NCBI RefSeq assembly: GCF_000196435.1
Contig: NC_010161.1
Location: forward strand, 1,786,001-1,850,000
Direction: 5' to 3'
From: Bartonella tribocorum CIP 105476
GTDB lineage: Bacteria > Pseudomonadota > Alphaproteobacteria > Rhizobiales > Rhizobiaceae
DNA length: 64,000 bases
The position numbers and the translations under genes were made by a program. This document shows positions 37,441 to 46,927 of the stretch, in pieces. Within the stretch, counting starts at the first letter, position 1. Each line of letters starts with the position of its first letter. Under the pieces are notes generated by a model that was given only the letters and a program-made list of their open reading frames with translations, was not told the origin of the DNA and searched no databases.

Positions 37441-39813
37441 ATGAAAGAAAACACAGAACAGAGTGCCTCCTCCACAGAAGAATTGCAAGAACACCCCCCT
37501 GCAATTAATGCCGCCATTTCTAAGAAAATCAATGAAGAAGCGCAAAATTTTTTCTACCCCAATAGCAAGGTGCTTAAAAATAAATACCGCATCAAAGATA
37601 AAGAAATATTAATGGAACGGTGTTCTGATGATGTCAAAAAAGAAATGATCAAACTGCGTCAAGAACCTCCCCCAGAACAGTTTAATTCCTCCTATCTAAA
37701 ATATCTTCATCAACGTCTTTTTTCCCGTGCATTTGAATGGGCAGGACAAACCCGCCAAGCACCTTTTACCTTTGCAGATAGCAGTGTTGCTTCCATGCCC
37801 ATTTTGAAAAGAAAAGAATTTACACAACCTTTTGCAATTGGCAGAAAAGTACAGGAGGGACTAGAAAAGTTAGATAAAACACTTGCTGAAAAAAATAATT
37901 TAAAAGGCTTATCCCGCGAAGAATTTGTTGAACATGCTGCTCAACTGATGATAGATCTACACCACTTGCATCCTTTCAGAGAGGGTAATAGGCGCACAAA
38001 AAGACTGTTTGTTGAAAAACTTGGGCAAGCCGCAGGACATGAACTAAACTTTTCACTTGTGAGTAAAAAACGCAAAAACTTTGTCCGCGCGGCCGCCATG
38101 GAACGTGGCGATCCAGAGCCCATGAAGCATCTGCTTGAGGATATCTCCCATCCAGAAAAATCGCTCATTTTACAAGAATTCACCGACTCTATGAAAAAGC
38201 TTGGAATGGGTGAAAAAAATTATTATCTCGCTGTCGTCGCAAAAGAAGGAGAAACCTATCATGGGACCTATAGAGGCTGTGGAAACAAGGGCTTTATGAT
38301 GGATGCTCAGGGAACTCTTATCTTGGGAAATAAAAAAGATCTCACCCCAGAACAAAGACAAACATTAACAATTGGTGAGGCCTTTTCCTTTACAGCACCA
38401 AAGGCTCAAAGCCTGCAAAAAATACAGCTTCCAGAAGACAAAAGAGCCGCTCCCAAAAACGATGAAATCACTGAAAAGCGCAAAGACAACGCATCCATTC
38501 ACACAAAAAGAAAGGTAAAAGCTCATTTTGCACCATGGACTGCCTCTCATGCTTTACAGGACAGCGTTGAAGTTATGCCCCAAAGTCTACCAGAAAAAGA
38601 ACAAATGGCACAGCCAATGGCGCAATCTTTTTCTGCGGAGCAAAGGCAAAAAAAATTCCAAGAAACCATTTTACAGACCAACAATAGAACAACAAATGAT
38701 CAAATATCTGTCCAAATAACAAAGGAAAAACACTCTGATCATCAAGAAAGAGCAAAACAACACCCCAAAAAAGCAATGGTATACTGGGACATTGCTACAA
38801 AGAAAACGGAAACCGCCTCTCTCCCCTCATCTGAGAAATTATCCTTATCGCCTGAAACCAAAGAAGAGCGCACACCAGAACAAAGACAAACATTAAAAAA
38901 AGGTGATCTCCTCTCCTTTACTGCACCAAGACCTCAATACCAGCAAGAAATGCTGATCCCCGCAGAAAAAATACCTCCTCTTACAAGCGACGAAATTATC
39001 ACAAGAATAAAAAACAACGCATCACTTCAAGAAAGAAGAACAGAAATCCAAACTCTATGCCAAATCGTTTACGGCAATCGGCATATTTTGCAGGAAAAAA
39101 TTGAGAGAATCCATGAAAATCGCACGGAGGGAGAACAGCTCACTTATCAAATTGCCACATCTCCTCAATCGATTGCTAAGTTTTCTGGAAGCAATAGATT
39201 TGGCATAAAAAATAACGCGCGCACCAATGCTGAAGCAAATATTTTACCCCTCTGTAGAGCCATTGAGTGTTATATCGATATTTTTAAACAAACAGAAAGA
39301 GACATTCTCCATGACCATCACGCAAAACAAAGGCGCTGTAAACAAGCGGTAGAAATGCCTGAAGCGTGGATGCAAAATCTCCTGTCCTTGCCAAAAGAAC
39401 AGCAGAAAGAAACGTTATCAAACTCTCCTGAATTAAGAGGAGAAATAAGGGATTATATCAGAAAAATCAATGAACGTTTATCCTCAAGCGAGCATGAAGC
39501 GATAAAGGAAAGCAATTCCGAAAAACTAGCTAAGAGTCTTGGTACATCAGCCGTCAAAGCAAAAGAGATTCTGGCAATCGTCAAGCAAACAAAAGAGATA
39601 GAACATAACATACACTCCATGGATTTTTATGACCGCAAATTGAATGAGTGTTCAGCGCCAAACCAACGTCAATCCATCCAGCATCAGTTGATAAAGAAAA
39701 ACACTGAAAAAATATGTTTGAATACGCTTGATAAAGAAGCAAGTAAAGCGCAGAAAGTAACAGAAAATATTCAATCATACAAAACGCAGTACACAAAAGC
39801 CATGACTCTCTAA
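37441..39813 (+). CDS. large FIC-OB-BID effector with altered FIC loop and internal duplication, 790 aa
   Basis: A BepC-like effector by motif, but longer. FIC domain about 40-245; the loop at 177-188 is HPFREGNRRTKR, so His177 and Glu181 are kept while Arg184 replaces the second Gly of GNGR. The OB fold ends near 320. A segment starting TPEQRQTL near 303 recurs 176 codons later, near 479, with the following helix (NDEIT..KDNASI and SDEIIT..KNNASL), so an OB-end/BID-start piece was duplicated around a polar insert. One full BID lies at about 525-625. Tail helices end KAMTL. ATG at 37441 follows GAAAGGAAA. A BepC role in actin control is family knowledge only. Confidence 0.87.
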   Translation: MKENTEQSASSTEELQEHPPAINAAISKKINEEAQNFFYPNSKVLKNKYRIKDKEILMERCSDDVKKEMIKLRQEPPPEQFNSSYLKYLHQRLFSRAFEWAGQTRQAPFTFADSSVASMPILKRKEFTQPFAIGRKVQEGLEKLDKTLAEKNNLKGLSREEFVEHAAQLMIDLHHLHPFREGNRRTKRLFVEKLGQAAGHELNFSLVSKKRKNFVRAAAMERGDPEPMKHLLEDISHPEKSLILQEFTDSMKKLGMGEKNYYLAVVAKEGETYHGTYRGCGNKGFMMDAQGTLILGNKKDLTPEQRQTLTIGEAFSFTAPKAQSLQKIQLPEDKRAAPKNDEITEKRKDNASIHTKRKVKAHFAPWTASHALQDSVEVMPQSLPEKEQMAQPMAQSFSAEQRQKKFQETILQTNNRTTNDQISVQITKEKHSDHQERAKQHPKKAMVYWDIATKKTETASLPSSEKLSLSPETKEERTPEQRQTLKKGDLLSFTAPRPQYQQEMLIPAEKIPPLTSDEIITRIKNNASLQERRTEIQTLCQIVYGNRHILQEKIERIHENRTEGEQLTYQIATSPQSIAKFSGSNRFGIKNNARTNAEANILPLCRAIECYIDIFKQTERDILHDHHAKQRRCKQAVEMPEAWMQNLLSLPKEQQKETLSNSPELRGEIRDYIRKINERLSSSEHEAIKESNSEKLAKSLGTSAVKAKEILAIVKQTKEIEHNIHSMDFYDRKLNECSAPNQRQSIQHQLIKKNTEKICLNTLDKEASKAQKVTENIQSYKTQYTKAMTL

Positions 39814-40660
39814 AATTCATATAAGCTTTAATTTTTTTGCTCTCTCTGGTAGAAAAGGTTGCCTTTCCTCTCTGCTTTTATCGGCAAACCAATCGTGCAT
39901 CCACAAGATGCTAAAACCATAAGAGAGCAACTTTATTTTCTCAGATTTTTCTCTCATCAACTGTGAAAAGAAATCCGAACAGAGCAATGATAAAGATTAA
40001 TCATTTTTAAAAATGATCATTAATCACTTTCATTGCCTATGGTGCTCTTACCCGTAGTGCTAAAAATAGGCAAGATGCTGGTGAAAGATCACGTCTTGCT
40101 ATCCTCTATTTGAAGAGTTTCTAAAACGGGAAGAGCGCCTCATTTGGGGAGAACATAAAGCCGTAAAGGTGAAAACTAATCGACGTGCTTTGCCATCACC
40201 TTTAGCTCAGACTTATGACTTTTAAAAACATCTAAAGTACTGTCTTTTAAATCATAAAAACTGTGCATTGCTTCACGCTTTTATTTTATTTGCGTTCTTT
40301 GAATAAAATCCACACCCCTCACATAAAACAAAACACTATTGGGTTGCACTCTTCATGAACATCCCCCTAGAGAGAAATGATCACTCTATATCCTCCAACT
40401 GTTATGATATCGCTTCTACATTTCAGTTTGAAAAAGAAATTTTAATTATTTTATGGCAACAAATAAAAATTGTAATGCAATAATAAAGAAGGAGCATTTT
40501 AAAAGTCTTCACGCACTCTTGTTGACAGACAGATAAACACCGTCGTAAAACACTGTCAAAAATGTATTCTTATGGGTATACAGATCAGATTTTCACGATT
40601 TAAAACGGTTTATTTTCTTATTAACGCTTCTCTTTTTTCTAACAAAACCGATATATCTTT
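39814..40660. other. island boundary with a decayed coding remnant
   Basis: No intact gene. Between about 40,040 and 40,225 two adjacent plus-strand frames read LTRSAKNRQDAGERSRLAIL and then LFEEFLKREERLIWGEHKAV ending in ALPSPLAQTYDF and a stop. Together they look like the 3' end of a frameshifted gene that I do not recognise. The rest is AT-rich spacer up to murJ. Confidence 0.4.
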
Positions 40661-42232
40661 ATGACATTGATTAAAAAAATTGCAACAGTTGCTTCCGGAA
40701 CTCTGATGAGCCGTATTTTTGGCTTCATCCGTGAAATGCTTATGGCAGCAGCCCTAGGGACAGGTCCTGTTTCTGATGCCTTTAATGCTGCTTTTCGTTT
40801 TCCCAATACATTCCGCCGTTTTTTTGCTGAAGGCGCTTTTAATTCTGCTTTTATTCCTCTTTTTGCAAAAAAAATCACTGAAGATGGTCAAGAAACTGCT
40901 TGCAAATTTGCAGAAGAGGTCTTTGGTGTTCTCTTTTCCCTGCTGTTACTGCTAACGATTGTTATGGAACTGAGTATGCCTTTTTTGGTACGAACCATTA
41001 TTGCTCCAGGTTTTACGGAAGATGCAACAAAGTTTAACGCCACAATTCATTTTACTGCAATTATGTTTCCCTATTTAACCTGCATGTCGCTCGCCGCCAT
41101 GATGGGAGGCATGCTCAACGCTCTGCGCCGCTATTTTATTGCCGCCATTGCGCCGCTCTTTTTAAATATTATTCTGATTGGTGTGCTTGCCTATGCTTGG
41201 GTCTATAAACTTGACGCTTGGCATATCGGCTTAAATCTCTCTTGGGGTGTGTTGGCTGCAGGGCTTCTTCAACTCACTTTAATTGCTGTTGCTTTACGTC
41301 AAAGTGGCATGAAAATTTCCTTCCGTCCCCCCCATTTAAGTGCTAATGTTCGCAAGCTGTTAGCTTTAGCATTTCCTGCTGCTATCACGGGCGGCATCAC
41401 ACAAATTAATTTGCTCATCAATACCAACATCGCTTCTAGTCAATCAGGAGCTGTCTCTTCTTTGATGTATGCTGATCGCCTTTATCAATTGCCTCTAGGC
41501 GTGGTTGCCATTGCCGTTGCAACTGTTCTTTTGCCAGAATTAACCCGTGCTTTGCGAAGCAAAAAGCATGAAGAAACCCACCATTTGCAAAATCGCTCTA
41601 TTGAATTAACGCTATTGTTAACACTCCCTGCATCCATCGCTTTTTTGCTACTCTCCACTCCCATTGTTAGTTTACTCTTTGAACGCGGACAGTTTACCAG
41701 TCAATCAACACAGCATGTTGCACAATTATTGGAACTTTATGGACTAGGACTTCCTGCTTTTGTTCTCATTAAGGTCTTTATTCCTAATTTCTTTGCCCAT
41801 GAAGATACCAAAGCACCAATGATTGTTACAGGCATTTGCGTTTTCATCAATGTCAGTCTTGCTTTAACATTATTTCCTATTCTATCCGCACGAGGCATTG
41901 TTATTGCTGAAATTACTTCTGGATGGGTCAATACGCTATTACTTTGGGGAATCCTTATCAAACGTGGTTATTGGAAATACGACCTCCAATTGATCAAGCA
42001 AATATTATGCCTTACGATCGCTTCCCTTTTGAGCGCTCTAACTCTCTATTACGGATTAAATGTGTTTAGATTTTTGTCTTTTCCTTTATCCACACAAGCC
42101 TCCTTTTTCTTGCGCGCCAGCACCTTAGCCGGGATCATACTCGGCATATTCTTGATCTATTTGAGTGCCTATTTTTTATTCAACACCCGTTCCTTTTTTC
42201 ACACGCTTAAAAATTTGAAAAAACGTCCATAA
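40661..42232 (+). CDS. murJ: lipid II flippase MurJ, 523 aa
   Basis: A MOP-superfamily membrane protein that flips the peptidoglycan precursor lipid II. It opens with the family signature SGTLMSRIFGFIREMLMAAA and AFNAAFRFPNTFRRFFAEGA, has about fourteen hydrophobic segments, and includes PLGVVAIAVATVLLPELTR and FERGQFTSQST. Full length. Start at the ATG at 40661 with no strong ribosome site. Marks the return to backbone genes after the effector island. Confidence 0.96.
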   Translation: MTLIKKIATVASGTLMSRIFGFIREMLMAAALGTGPVSDAFNAAFRFPNTFRRFFAEGAFNSAFIPLFAKKITEDGQETACKFAEEVFGVLFSLLLLLTIVMELSMPFLVRTIIAPGFTEDATKFNATIHFTAIMFPYLTCMSLAAMMGGMLNALRRYFIAAIAPLFLNIILIGVLAYAWVYKLDAWHIGLNLSWGVLAAGLLQLTLIAVALRQSGMKISFRPPHLSANVRKLLALAFPAAITGGITQINLLINTNIASSQSGAVSSLMYADRLYQLPLGVVAIAVATVLLPELTRALRSKKHEETHHLQNRSIELTLLLTLPASIAFLLLSTPIVSLLFERGQFTSQSTQHVAQLLELYGLGLPAFVLIKVFIPNFFAHEDTKAPMIVTGICVFINVSLALTLFPILSARGIVIAEITSGWVNTLLLWGILIKRGYWKYDLQLIKQILCLTIASLLSALTLYYGLNVFRFLSFPLSTQASFFLRASTLAGIILGIFLIYLSAYFLFNTRSFFHTLKNLKKRP

Positions 42233-42293
42233 TATCTATACTTTGTCAAAAACAATAAAACGAATAACCTTGAATTAAAGAAAGAGCGCTCCT

Positions 42294-43364
42294 ATGGATA
42301 CCTTTACACCCCTTGTCTTTTCTGGCGTACAACCGAGTGGTCATTTACATCTTGGCAATTATCTTGGAGCCCTTCAGCATTGGGTTGAACTGCAAAATTC
42401 TCATCACTGCCTCTATTGTGTTGTGGATATGCATGCGCTTACAGTCAACCCAGATCCCCTTATTTTACGCGAATCCACCAGAACAGTGACAGCCGCCTTT
42501 CTCGCTGCTGGTATTGATCCCCAAAAACACATTATTTTCAACCAATCACGTGTTTTTCAACATGCTGAACTTGCTTGGATTTTTAATTGTGTTGCGCGCA
42601 TCGGCTGGCTTCAACGTATGACACAATTTAAAGATAAAGCAGGAAAAGATCGTGAAAAAGCATCCCTTGGGCTTTTTGCTTATCCAACTCTGATGGCTGC
42701 TGATATTTTAGTCTATCGTGCAACGCATGTTCCGGTAGGAGAAGATCAAAAACAGCATGTTGAACTCACACGCGATATTGCACAAAAATTTAACAATGAC
42801 TACGCACAGCGTATTGCTGACTTAAATTTTGGCGTCTCTATGCAAACGGATGAAGAAAAAAGACAAGGCTTTTTCCCCCTCCCAGAAGCCCTGATTGGAA
42901 CAACAGCCACACGCGTTATGTCCTTGCGTGATGGGACAAAAAAAATGTCAAAATCAGATCCTTCAGATTTCTCACGCATTAATTTGACCGATGATGCTGA
43001 CCTTATTGCAAAAAAAATACGCAAAGCCAAAACAGATTCCGCGCCTCTTCCCGATACCCTTGCCGCTTTAAAAGAACGACCAGAAGTTGATAACCTGCTT
43101 GGTATTTATGCTGCCTTTGCCAAAGTCAGCAAAGAAAAGGTCCTTTTAGAGTTTTCTGGTCATCAATTTTCGCATTTTAAAACAGCTTTAGCCGACCTTG
43201 CTGTCCATAAGCTTGCCCCTATAACAGAAGAATTACGTCGACTTCACCAAGAAAGCGGTTATATCGACTCTGTTTTGCATGATGGTGCTAAACGTGCTAG
43301 TATGCTCGCAGAAGAAAATATGAAAAAAATTCGTGAAATTGTTGGATTTTTGCTCAATACATAA
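42294..43364 (+). CDS. trpS: tryptophanyl-tRNA synthetase, 356 aa
   Basis: Class I aminoacyl-tRNA synthetase. The HIGH-type motif is [13 protein letters not shown] at about residues 14-26, and the KMSKS loop is [11 protein letters not shown] near 218-228. The dimer-interface region [14 protein letters not shown] is also present. Length slightly above E. coli TrpS, as usual in alphaproteobacteria. Sits 61 bases after murJ in the same direction, possibly one transcript. Confidence 0.97.
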   Translation: MDTFTPLVFSGVQPSGHLHLGNYLGALQHWVELQNSHHCLYCVVDMHALTVNPDPLILRESTRTVTAAFLAAGIDPQKHIIFNQSRVFQHAELAWIFNCVARIGWLQRMTQFKDKAGKDREKASLGLFAYPTLMAADILVYRATHVPVGEDQKQHVELTRDIAQKFNNDYAQRIADLNFGVSMQTDEEKRQGFFPLPEALIGTTATRVMSLRDGTKKMSKSDPSDFSRINLTDDADLIAKKIRKAKTDSAPLPDTLAALKERPEVDNLLGIYAAFAKVSKEKVLLEFSGHQFSHFKTALADLAVHKLAPITEELRRLHQESGYIDSVLHDGAKRASMLAEENMKKIREIVGFLLNT

Positions 43365-43427
43365 AAACAATAAACCTAAAAACCGTAGAGAGCAAAAAAG
43401 ATCGTTTGTACAAAATAGAGAAAGTGC

Positions 43428-43919
43428 ATGATTTCTAAACCCAAAAATCCGAAAAAAAAAACCAAGAAAAAAAACTTAGTCATTATCGATGAAACACCAG
43501 AGTGTCGGCGTGCCGTTGCGTTTGCCGCACAGCATGCCCAAAACACCAATAGAACTTTGGTCTTACTTTGTGTCGTTGATAGTACAGAATTTCAACATTT
43601 TCTGGGTGTAAACAATATTATGCGCACAGAATCAACGCAAAGTGCTCATAAAATATTAGGAGACATTGCCAGTGATGTCCGCACCTCCCATGCGCTTGAA
43701 ACAGAAATAGTGGTGCGTGAAGGGAAAAAGATTGATGAAATTTCTAAACTGATCGACGAAGATAAAAGAATTGCACTGATTGTCTTAGCAGCCAGTGGAC
43801 ATACAGAAGGACCAGGCCCCCTTATTCAATTAATCGGAAATAAAGGGACAGCTTTTTCCATCCCTGTCATTGTCATTCCCAGCAATCTTGCCGATGAAGA
43901 TATTCGATCTATTGCCTAA
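43428..43919 (+). CDS. universal stress protein family (UspA fold), 163 aa
   Basis: A UspA-like alpha/beta domain after a Lys-rich N-terminus (KPKNPKKKTKKKN). It has the first strand LVIIDETPECRRAVAFAAQHA and the late segment LIVLAASGHTEGPGPLIQLIG with FSIPVIVIP, the region that in ATP-binding members is GxxGxxxxxxGS. Here the loop is only partly canonical, so ATP binding is unsure. Directional neighbour of trpS and nfu, as in other Bartonella and rhizobial genomes. Confidence 0.88.
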   Translation: MISKPKNPKKKTKKKNLVIIDETPECRRAVAFAAQHAQNTNRTLVLLCVVDSTEFQHFLGVNNIMRTESTQSAHKILGDIASDVRTSHALETEIVVREGKKIDEISKLIDEDKRIALIVLAASGHTEGPGPLIQLIGNKGTAFSIPVIVIPSNLADEDIRSIA

Positions 43920-43980
43920 AAAATACAATATTTTAAAAATGTAATGATCTTTCTAATCCTTCATCATAAAAGGAGAGACT

Positions 43981-44559
43981 ATGTTTATTCAAACTGAAAC
44001 CACCCCAAATCCTGCAACACTTAAATTTCTACCAGGGCGCGTGGTGCTTTCCGAGGGCGTCTTAGAATTTCGTGACCGTGAAGAAGCAGCTAAAAATTCA
44101 CCTTTGGCAGCTAAACTGTTTAATATTCCCAATGTCAATGGTGTCTTTTTAGGCTATGACTTCATCACCGTAAGCAAAAAAGAAGGAGAATGGCAACACC
44201 TCAAGCCTGTTATTTTAGGCACAATTATGGAGCATTTCCTGTCCAATGAGCCTGTCATCACCACCAATGCGACAACACAAGCCCATGCCCATGCTCTCAA
44301 CGAAGAATTTTATGACGAAAAAGATGCTGATATTGTCTTAACCATTAAAGAGCTGCTTGAAACACGTATTCGTCCAGCCGTTGCCAATGATGGTGGCGAT
44401 ATCACTTTTCGCGGGTTTGAAAATGGTATTGTTTATCTCAATATGCGGGGCGCCTGCGCTGGATGTCCTTCTTCAACAGCAACGCTCAAACATGGTATCG
44501 AAAATCTTTTACGCCATTTTATCCCTGAAGTTTTAGGCGTTGAAGCCATGCCACAATAA
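43981..44559 (+). CDS. NifU/Nfu-type iron-sulfur scaffold protein, 192 aa
   Basis: Carries and delivers Fe-S clusters. The N-terminal Nfu domain begins MFIQTETTPNPATLKFLPG. The C-terminal NifU domain has IRPAVANDGGDITFRGF and the cluster-binding CxxC in GACAGCPSSTATLKHGIE (Cys about 159 and 162). Full length for the alphaproteobacterial form. AAAGGAGAG precedes the ATG. Confidence 0.95.
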   Translation: MFIQTETTPNPATLKFLPGRVVLSEGVLEFRDREEAAKNSPLAAKLFNIPNVNGVFLGYDFITVSKKEGEWQHLKPVILGTIMEHFLSNEPVITTNATTQAHAHALNEEFYDEKDADIVLTIKELLETRIRPAVANDGGDITFRGFENGIVYLNMRGACAGCPSSTATLKHGIENLLRHFIPEVLGVEAMPQ

Positions 44560-45039
44560 ATATCGACCTCAATAGGTAAAACGACCACACAGATTGTCTT
44601 TCTTCAACAAGGCTTAAAACAACATGGGGGGTGAAAATCCTCGACCATTTTGTCCCTTATAATTTTAGACGTAAGCCGTGCTACTATAAAATACAGTACT
44701 GCTTAAAAAAATCGTATACAATGATAAGGTTTCTTTTTCACTTCCCCATAGTCCTTAAAATGATTTTTGTCCCCTTTAAAGGCATCATTTCAACGAACCC
44801 ATCACATAAAAACCATGAACGCGGGGACACGCTTTAAATTTATTTTGCCTCATGACCTTGTCATACAAACTTTACCCCCAAAAACAAGGAAACCATTCCA
44901 GTAAAAAGAAAAGAGTGTAAGATAGAGCACACACTTGTTTCCTGGTGTTCCATCATTTTCAGTGTTTCCGATAATAAAATCCCGCAAAATGTTGCTTATA
45001 GCAACCAATCGACAAGGATCACACTTTTACACCTTGAAT
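44560..45039. other. intergenic, no supported gene
   Basis: AT-rich spacer between nfu and integrase repeat copy J. Short frames here have no start signals or recognisable content. Confidence 0.4.
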
Positions 45040-45330
45040 GGGAATCTTGACAGTCTTTTCATTTCAATTGTATTTATCGCATCAATCAAAATCATTCGCT
45101 TACACATCACAAATTGGAGGATAACAAAAACGATTTTTAAAATATCTCTTATGAACATTTTCAAATATAAGGGCTGTTGCAACATTGAGAACTGATAAAG
45201 AGTGTGATGGTGTTGGCTTGCCTTTTATGAAACATAAAGATGATAGCGCTCAACGGCGCTTACCTTATATCATTCATGGGCATCATTGCGAAAAAAGCTT
45301 AAGCGTATTGAGAAATATTTTTTAAGTATC
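45040..45330 (+). repeat. integrase-derived repeat, copy J
   Basis: Plus-strand copy with ATCAATCAAAATCATTCGCTTACACATCA, a start region (CTCTTATGAACATTTTC, AAGGGCTGTTGCAACATTG), GTGTGATGGTGTTGGCTTGCC, AAACATAAAGATGATAGCGCTCAA and a decayed 3' end around TATTGAGAAATA. The block order equals copy A. Confidence 0.58.
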
Positions 45331-45809
45331 ATACCAACTTTTCCTATTCTTGAAATCAAGAATTCCCCTCTCTATCACCTTCAATCTCATCTCATAAATA
45401 CAATGGCAGAAGGTTTCAATACCTGTAAAAAATAAATCAAAGCCAGATCTATTATGACTATTTTGGAAATGATTTGATAAAAAGCGGAAAAGTTCCTTCA
45501 ATTTAGCCAATCGTAAATTTCTCACTTTACGGCGTTATCCTCCTCATAAAGCGCGTATTTTTACTGTTTTCTTATCAATCAACATCCAGTCCCACTCACC
45601 AGCCGACATGTCTGAAAGAAAAGAAAGCTATTTCTCTCGCAAGACATAGCTTTTGTATCCCCATAAGGGAAAAGATAGTGTGTCTATCCGATGAGCGTAA
45701 TCTATGAAATAAGAAAAGAACCCACTTGGAAAAGAATAGTCCTACTTGGAGCAGAATATGAAAATAGCAAACCAACGAAAGGCAAAAACAATTGCAAGAG
45801 GATAAAGGC
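45331..45809. other. intergenic, no supported gene
   Basis: Spacer between repeat copy J and the PhnA-like gene. Minus-strand frames at 45322-45525 and 45596-45826 have no ribosome sites and I do not regard them as genes. Confidence 0.4.
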
Positions 45810-46145
45810 CTAAACTTTTTTAACAAATTCCGACTTTAAACTCATTTGACCAATCCCTGGAATTTTGCAATCAATATTATGATCGCCATCCACCAGGCGA
45901 ATATTCTTCACCTTCGTCCCTCCTTTTAAAACAGAGGAAGCGCCTTTTACTCTCAAGTCTTTTATCACCATAACGGTATCGCCGTTTGTCAAAATTTGAC
46001 CATTGGCATCATAAACAGTATCGGAAAGAACAGTATCGTCGTTCTTTTGTGGCCATTCATGGGCACACTCAGGACACACAAAATTTTCACCTTCTTCATA
46101 AGTATAAAGACAATCACAACGAGGACATTTGGGATACTGGGTCAT
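45810..46145 (-). CDS. PhnA/YjdM-type zinc ribbon protein, 111 aa
   Basis: Small cytoplasmic protein. The N-terminal zinc ribbon has [21 protein letters not shown] (two CxxC pairs, about residues 6-28 with the intervening loop). The C-terminal PhnA domain follows with [20 protein letters not shown] and [20 protein letters not shown]. The full length and both domains are typical of YjdM/PhnA proteins. The historical phosphonate link of the name is weak, and the role is unknown. AAAAGGGAAA precedes the ATG at 46145. Confidence 0.92.
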   Translation of the reverse strand: MTQYPKCPRCDCLYTYEEGENFVCPECAHEWPQKNDDTVLSDTVYDANGQILTNGDTVMVIKDLRVKGASSVLKGGTKVKNIRLVDGDHNIDCKIPGIGQMSLKSEFVKKV

Positions 46146-46329
46146 AAATTTCCCTTTTTAAGAAAAACCATTCATGATGACTGGTCATAAAGCAAGAAGT
46201 GCTTATTGTCCATTATTTTAAGAAAAATATGTCCCTTTGTTTCACCCCCCATCTGCCGCCTGTGTTCGTAAATGCGATCATCGCCATACAACAGATACGT
46301 TAAGGATGATTGCTCATTGTACAATGAGC

Positions 46330-46640
46330 CCCCATAATCATAAGATTCCTCTCAATATTGAAGCAACAAAAGTCTTTCGCTTACAAGTTACAAGGAGAAA
46401 GAGCCGTGTAAAACGATTAAGAAAAGACTCAAAAGACTAAAATGCTCTCAAAGGGTAAAGGCCAATATTGAGAGCAAACCTTAAATGTATGACTTTGTTC
46501 CTTCATAAAAGTAAAAATGATGGTGCTTAATGGATAAACCGTTATCCTCTCCCATAAACGGCATGCATAAGATGATTTCTCGCCTCTTGAGAGAGGCTTC
46601 TTTAAAACAAGCATACAGAAAAGTGCAACAACGATAATGT
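46330..46640 (+). repeat. integrase-derived repeat, copy K
   Basis: A strongly decayed plus-strand copy: CTCAATATTGAAGCAACAAAAGTC, AAAATGCTCTCAAAGGG, CCTTCATAAAAGTAAAAATGATGGTGCT, CATAAACGGCATG, GAGAGAGGCTTCTTTAAAACAAGCAT. The relation to copy A is by block order and short words, so confidence is lower. The 290 bases after it hold no gene. Confidence 0.42.
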
Positions 46641-46927
46641 TCTGTTTGACTTAAAAAACATCCCTCCATGACTCTTTTTAAAAAACATTTCTATTAAACC
46701 ATCAAAAATCATTGGACATAAATGTTCCGATTATGCCTGATTATGACGCCCTCCCGCATTCGGTTTTAAGAATTCAGCAATTTTTAAGAAGCCCGATATG
46801 TAAAGGGAGACAGAACGAAACGCACCTAAAAAGAGAGGAGCGCCCTTATGGCAAATAACATCACGCCCCAATCATAATACCCTATGTGATCAATCATGAT
46901 ATCTTTGCAAGAAACATTCCCATGATC

